Source: Seonamhaeicola maritimus
GTDB lineage: Bacteria; Bacteroidota; Bacteroidia; Flavobacteriales; Flavobacteriaceae
Reading direction: 5' to 3'
Assembly: GCF_008056315.1 (NCBI RefSeq)
Contig: NZ_VRKQ01000010.1
Location: 992,001-1,056,000 of the forward strand
DNA: 64,000 nucleotides
The notes below the pieces were generated by a model. That model was not told the origin of the DNA and did not search any database. It worked only from the letters and a program-made list of their open reading frames with translations. Position 1 is the first letter of the stretch. Each line of letters starts with the position of its first letter. This document shows, one piece after another, positions 62,062-64,000 of this stretch. The position numbers and the translations under genes are program-made.

Positions 62062-62499
62062 CTAGTCTTTAAAATGAGCTAGTAATTCTTCCCAGGAGTA
62101 CAGCGTACCGCCTTTTTCAGCTTGTTTAGTTTCGGCTTCTGTTTTGGTTTTAAAAGCAGAAAGAAATGCTCCCATTGGGCTTGGGATATTCTCACTTATT
62201 AAAAAAGTGGATTCAGTAGCATCAATAAGTGCTTCTGGTTCTAAATAGTTGTTTGATAAGTATAATTTGATGGTAAAGGTATCAAATTCATCCATAAAAT
62301 TAATCATACACTCGGTGGCATCAAATTTATAAACCTTTCCTTTTTTGGTTACTACTTCTGCCGCATGGACCTTGTCTACAATGGTCATTTTACAGAAATG
62401 ACAACCATCATTTCCATAATCTATGGGTTTGGGTGAGATATTACAGCCAACAAATGTCAGCAATAATACAATTATTGAATAGTGTTTTAGTGTTTTCAT
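62062..62499 (-). CDS. nosL: Copper chaperone lipoprotein, NosL
   Basis: The 145-residue lipoprotein (lipobox LTFVGC, Cys19) carries the metal-binding DGCHFCKMTIVD motif (two Cys and a Met) and the VVTKKGKVYKFDATECM region of NosL. It delivers Cu(I) to NosZ. Its stop is 4 bp before the nosD start. Confidence 0.94.
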   Translation of the reverse strand: MKTLKHYSIIVLLLTFVGCNISPKPIDYGNDGCHFCKMTIVDKVHAAEVVTKKGKVYKFDATECMINFMDEFDTFTIKLYLSNNYLEPEALIDATESTFLISENIPSPMGAFLSAFKTKTEAETKQAEKGGTLYSWEELLAHFKD

Positions 62500-62527
62500 T
62501 TTTTAGTGTTTTGGTCGTTTGTGATTT

Positions 62528-63127
62528 CTACATATGCAATGCTTTTTTGTGGATTTTCTTTCCTACTAGATGCGCAATAAATGATCCTGCAATTCCTAAA
62601 CCTAAGAATAAAGAACCTAGTTGTGGGTATGAATGCGCTTTAAAATTTAAAATGTCTTTGGTGCCAAATAATGGTGGTTGAAAGCCCATAATAGAGCCAT
62701 CAGGGTTAGTGAATTTCATAATTGCCTTAGGGTCTAGGTCATGACCGTAATCATGTTCCCAGAGGTAAAAATCATAGAGTCCAGCAGCACTTAAGACTAT
62801 CATTAAAATGAACCAAAATAAAAACCATTTGTAGTTTCCTTTGAAGGCTATTATTAAACCAATAATGGTTGTAATAATGATTCCTATGGGAAAGATTTTG
62901 AATTCTGGAATAGCTTCAGGGATATACTTCATGCCGACATAATGATTCATAATATTAATATTCTTAATGTCGTGCGGATTGGCATCGGAAAAATCATTAA
63001 TATGAATATACATTCCTAGTGGTGTAGGGTATTGCGGTGCTTCTAAAGTAATTTTCCAAAGGGGAAAAAGAAATAGCCCTAAAGGTAATAAAGCTGCAAT
63101 AAGCATAATGATATTTTGCCGTTTCAT
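62528..63127 (-). CDS. NosB-like four-helix membrane protein
   Basis: A 199-residue protein with helices MLIAALLPLGLFLFPLW, FPIGIIITTIIGLIIAF, WFLFWFILMIVLSAAGL and LFLGLGIAGSFIAHLV. Between the third and fourth helix it has a His-rich loop (LWEHDYGHDLDP). Its place directly after nosZ fits the membrane protein NosB of clade II nos clusters, which is needed for N2O respiration there; I assign it by position and topology, not by a firm motif. The ATG at 63127 starts just before the first helix. Confidence 0.7.
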   Translation of the reverse strand: MKRQNIIMLIAALLPLGLFLFPLWKITLEAPQYPTPLGMYIHINDFSDANPHDIKNINIMNHYVGMKYIPEAIPEFKIFPIGIIITTIIGLIIAFKGNYKWFLFWFILMIVLSAAGLYDFYLWEHDYGHDLDPKAIMKFTNPDGSIMGFQPPLFGTKDILNFKAHSYPQLGSLFLGLGIAGSFIAHLVGKKIHKKALHM

Positions 63128-63261
63128 CTGTAATTTTTTTATTGTTTTATATCTGTCAGATGTAATTGCGCCATTAAACATTTTGGTTGACAGTAACTAA
63201 ATTGCCATGGCTCATTTCATATATCTTGAAGTTTGAGATATTTTTTTGTGTTTTAAAAAGA

Positions 63262-63293
63262 AAGGCGAGAGCGAAATGAATAACTCTCGCCTT
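63262..63293 (-). terminator. Hairpin between nosZ and the rest of the nos cluster
   Basis: A 10-bp stem AAGGCGAGAG (63262-63271) with CTCTCGCCTT (63284-63293). The minus-strand flank reads TCTTTTTAAAA. The nosZ mRNA should end or be strongly attenuated here. The 208-bp gap to 63128 also has a small palindrome ATCTG-T-CAGAT near 63151-63161. Confidence 0.7.
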
Positions 63294-63335
63294 GTTTAGG
63301 GAAATAAACACTAAAACAAAATTTCCCTAAGTTTT

Positions 63336-64000
63336 TTATTCTATGTCTTCTCCTAATGACCATCTAAGAGGCGTACTAGAATTGGCCGCAGAAACACGAA
63401 CATATCCTTGCATTTCTTGATGTAGTGCCGAACAGAAATCTGTACAATAGAATGGCCAAACACCAACTTGTTTAGGTTCCCAGACAAAGGTTTCTGTTTG
63501 CCCTGGCATAATTAGTAATTCTGAAGTGTTAGCTCCAATAATACTTACGCCGTGAGGTACATCATAATCTTGTTCTAAGTTTGTGATATGGAAATATACT
63601 TTGTCACCTACCTTAATACCTTCAATATTATCAGGCGCAAAGTGACTACGTATAGTTGTCATATAAATATGCACGTCTTTACCTTCACGAACCACTTTTG
63701 TATCCGCCTCTGTTTTGGTGGCGTAAGGGTGGTTGTTTTCTTCTAACTTGAATAATTTTTTAGAACGAGGCTTAATTAAATCAGCAGGACATCCAGCTGC
63801 ATAGTGAGGTTCACCTACAGTTGGGAAATCTAATAAGAGTTCCATTTTATCTCCTGAAATATCATATAGTTGAGCCGATTGTGTTACCTCTGGACCTGTA
63901 GGTAAATAACGGTCTTTTGTAATCTTATTCATGGCCACAACATACTTGCCAAAAGGCTTTTGAGAATTTCCACCAGGAATCATTAAGTGACCAACAGAGT
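63336..64000 (-). CDS. nosZ: Nitrous-oxide reductase, C-terminal part (cut by the window end)
   Basis: The frame stays open through the right edge (SVGHLMIPGGNSQK), so the start is outside the window. The visible 220 or so residues end with the cupredoxin domain. The CuA site is in FYCTDFCSALHQEMQGY: two Cys, His and Met, plus His in VPHGVSII. The enzyme reduces N2O to N2 in the periplasm. The neighbours (NosB-like, nosL, nosD, nosF, nosY) and the taxon point to clade II NosZ. The Cu-Z domain and leader peptide type cannot be seen. Confidence 0.95.
   Translation of the reverse strand, partial: SVGHLMIPGGNSQKPFGKYVVAMNKITKDRYLPTGPEVTQSAQLYDISGDKMELLLDFPTVGEPHYAAGCPADLIKPRSKKLFKLEENNHPYATKTEADTKVVREGKDVHIYMTTIRSHFAPDNIEGIKVGDKVYFHITNLEQDYDVPHGVSIIGANTSELLIMPGQTETFVWEPKQVGVWPFYCTDFCSALHQEMQGYVRVSAANSSTPLRWSLGEDIE

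Noticed and set aside
63336-63983. Complete short cupredoxin gene starting at 63983
   Set aside because: The frame is open to the window edge and the sequence before the ATG continues in NosZ-like fashion, so it is the 3' part of nosZ.

Overview
The window is AT-rich DNA from a member of the Bacteroidota, almost certainly a Flavobacteriaceae species. The evidence is the type IX secretion (T9SS) C-terminal sorting domains of types A and B, a SusC/SusD pair, a short SSB without the acidic tail, promoters with the Bacteroidota -7 element TAnnTTTG, and a clade II-like nos cluster. No rRNA, tRNA, CRISPR array, insertion sequence or prophage was seen. Coding density is high and most of the window looks like core genome.

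Layout. 0-8 kb: a short coiled-coil protein, nadA-nadB (de novo NAD), ssb, a DinB-like protein, an aldo/keto reductase, a GNAT acetyltransferase and small accessory proteins. 8-18 kb: a secreted 1150-residue beta-propeller protein with a lipoprotein partner, a HupE/UreJ-like membrane protein, a cloverleaf-shaped intergenic element, a dCMP deaminase-ctpA pair and a large T9SS type B surface protein. 18-25 kb: marC operon, a DUF3109 protein, nrdB-nrdA (eukaryote-like class Ia ribonucleotide reductase), ppnP.

25-37 kb is the most interesting part. It is a phosphate block: an NptA-type Na/Pi cotransporter with a PhoU-like tail, a PiT transporter fused to a PhoU-like domain, a phosphate-selective (OprO/P-like) porin, a MORN-like secreted protein, a lipoprotein made of two 317-residue halves, a TonB-dependent receptor and a lone CarboxypepD_reg-like domain protein. 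At least five minus-strand promoters here share one architecture: tandem 11-bp units of the form nnnnnTAACAT, then exactly 12 bp, then TTTGC. I read these as Pho boxes. One such promoter drives no gene. It is followed about 100 bp later by a perfect 12-bp-arm hairpin with a T-tract, so it predicts a phosphate-starvation small RNA. The same promoter layout puts the TonB receptor and the orphan CarboxypepD_reg protein in the predicted Pho regulon, and the adjacent duplicated lipoprotein probably belongs with them.

37-58 kb: a dGTPase, dxs (apparently leaderless GTG start), a T9SS protein, tadA, a ClC protein with Gln at the gating-glutamate position, aspS, a SusC/SusD pair without carbohydrate enzymes, and a tetR-tolC-MFP-RND efflux operon with a 28-bp palindromic operator at the tetR promoter. 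58-64 kb: polyprenyl synthetase, the Fe-S repair protein Ric/ScdA and a nos cluster (nosY, nosF, nosD, nosL, a NosB-like membrane protein, and nosZ cut by the window end), which indicates N2O reduction.
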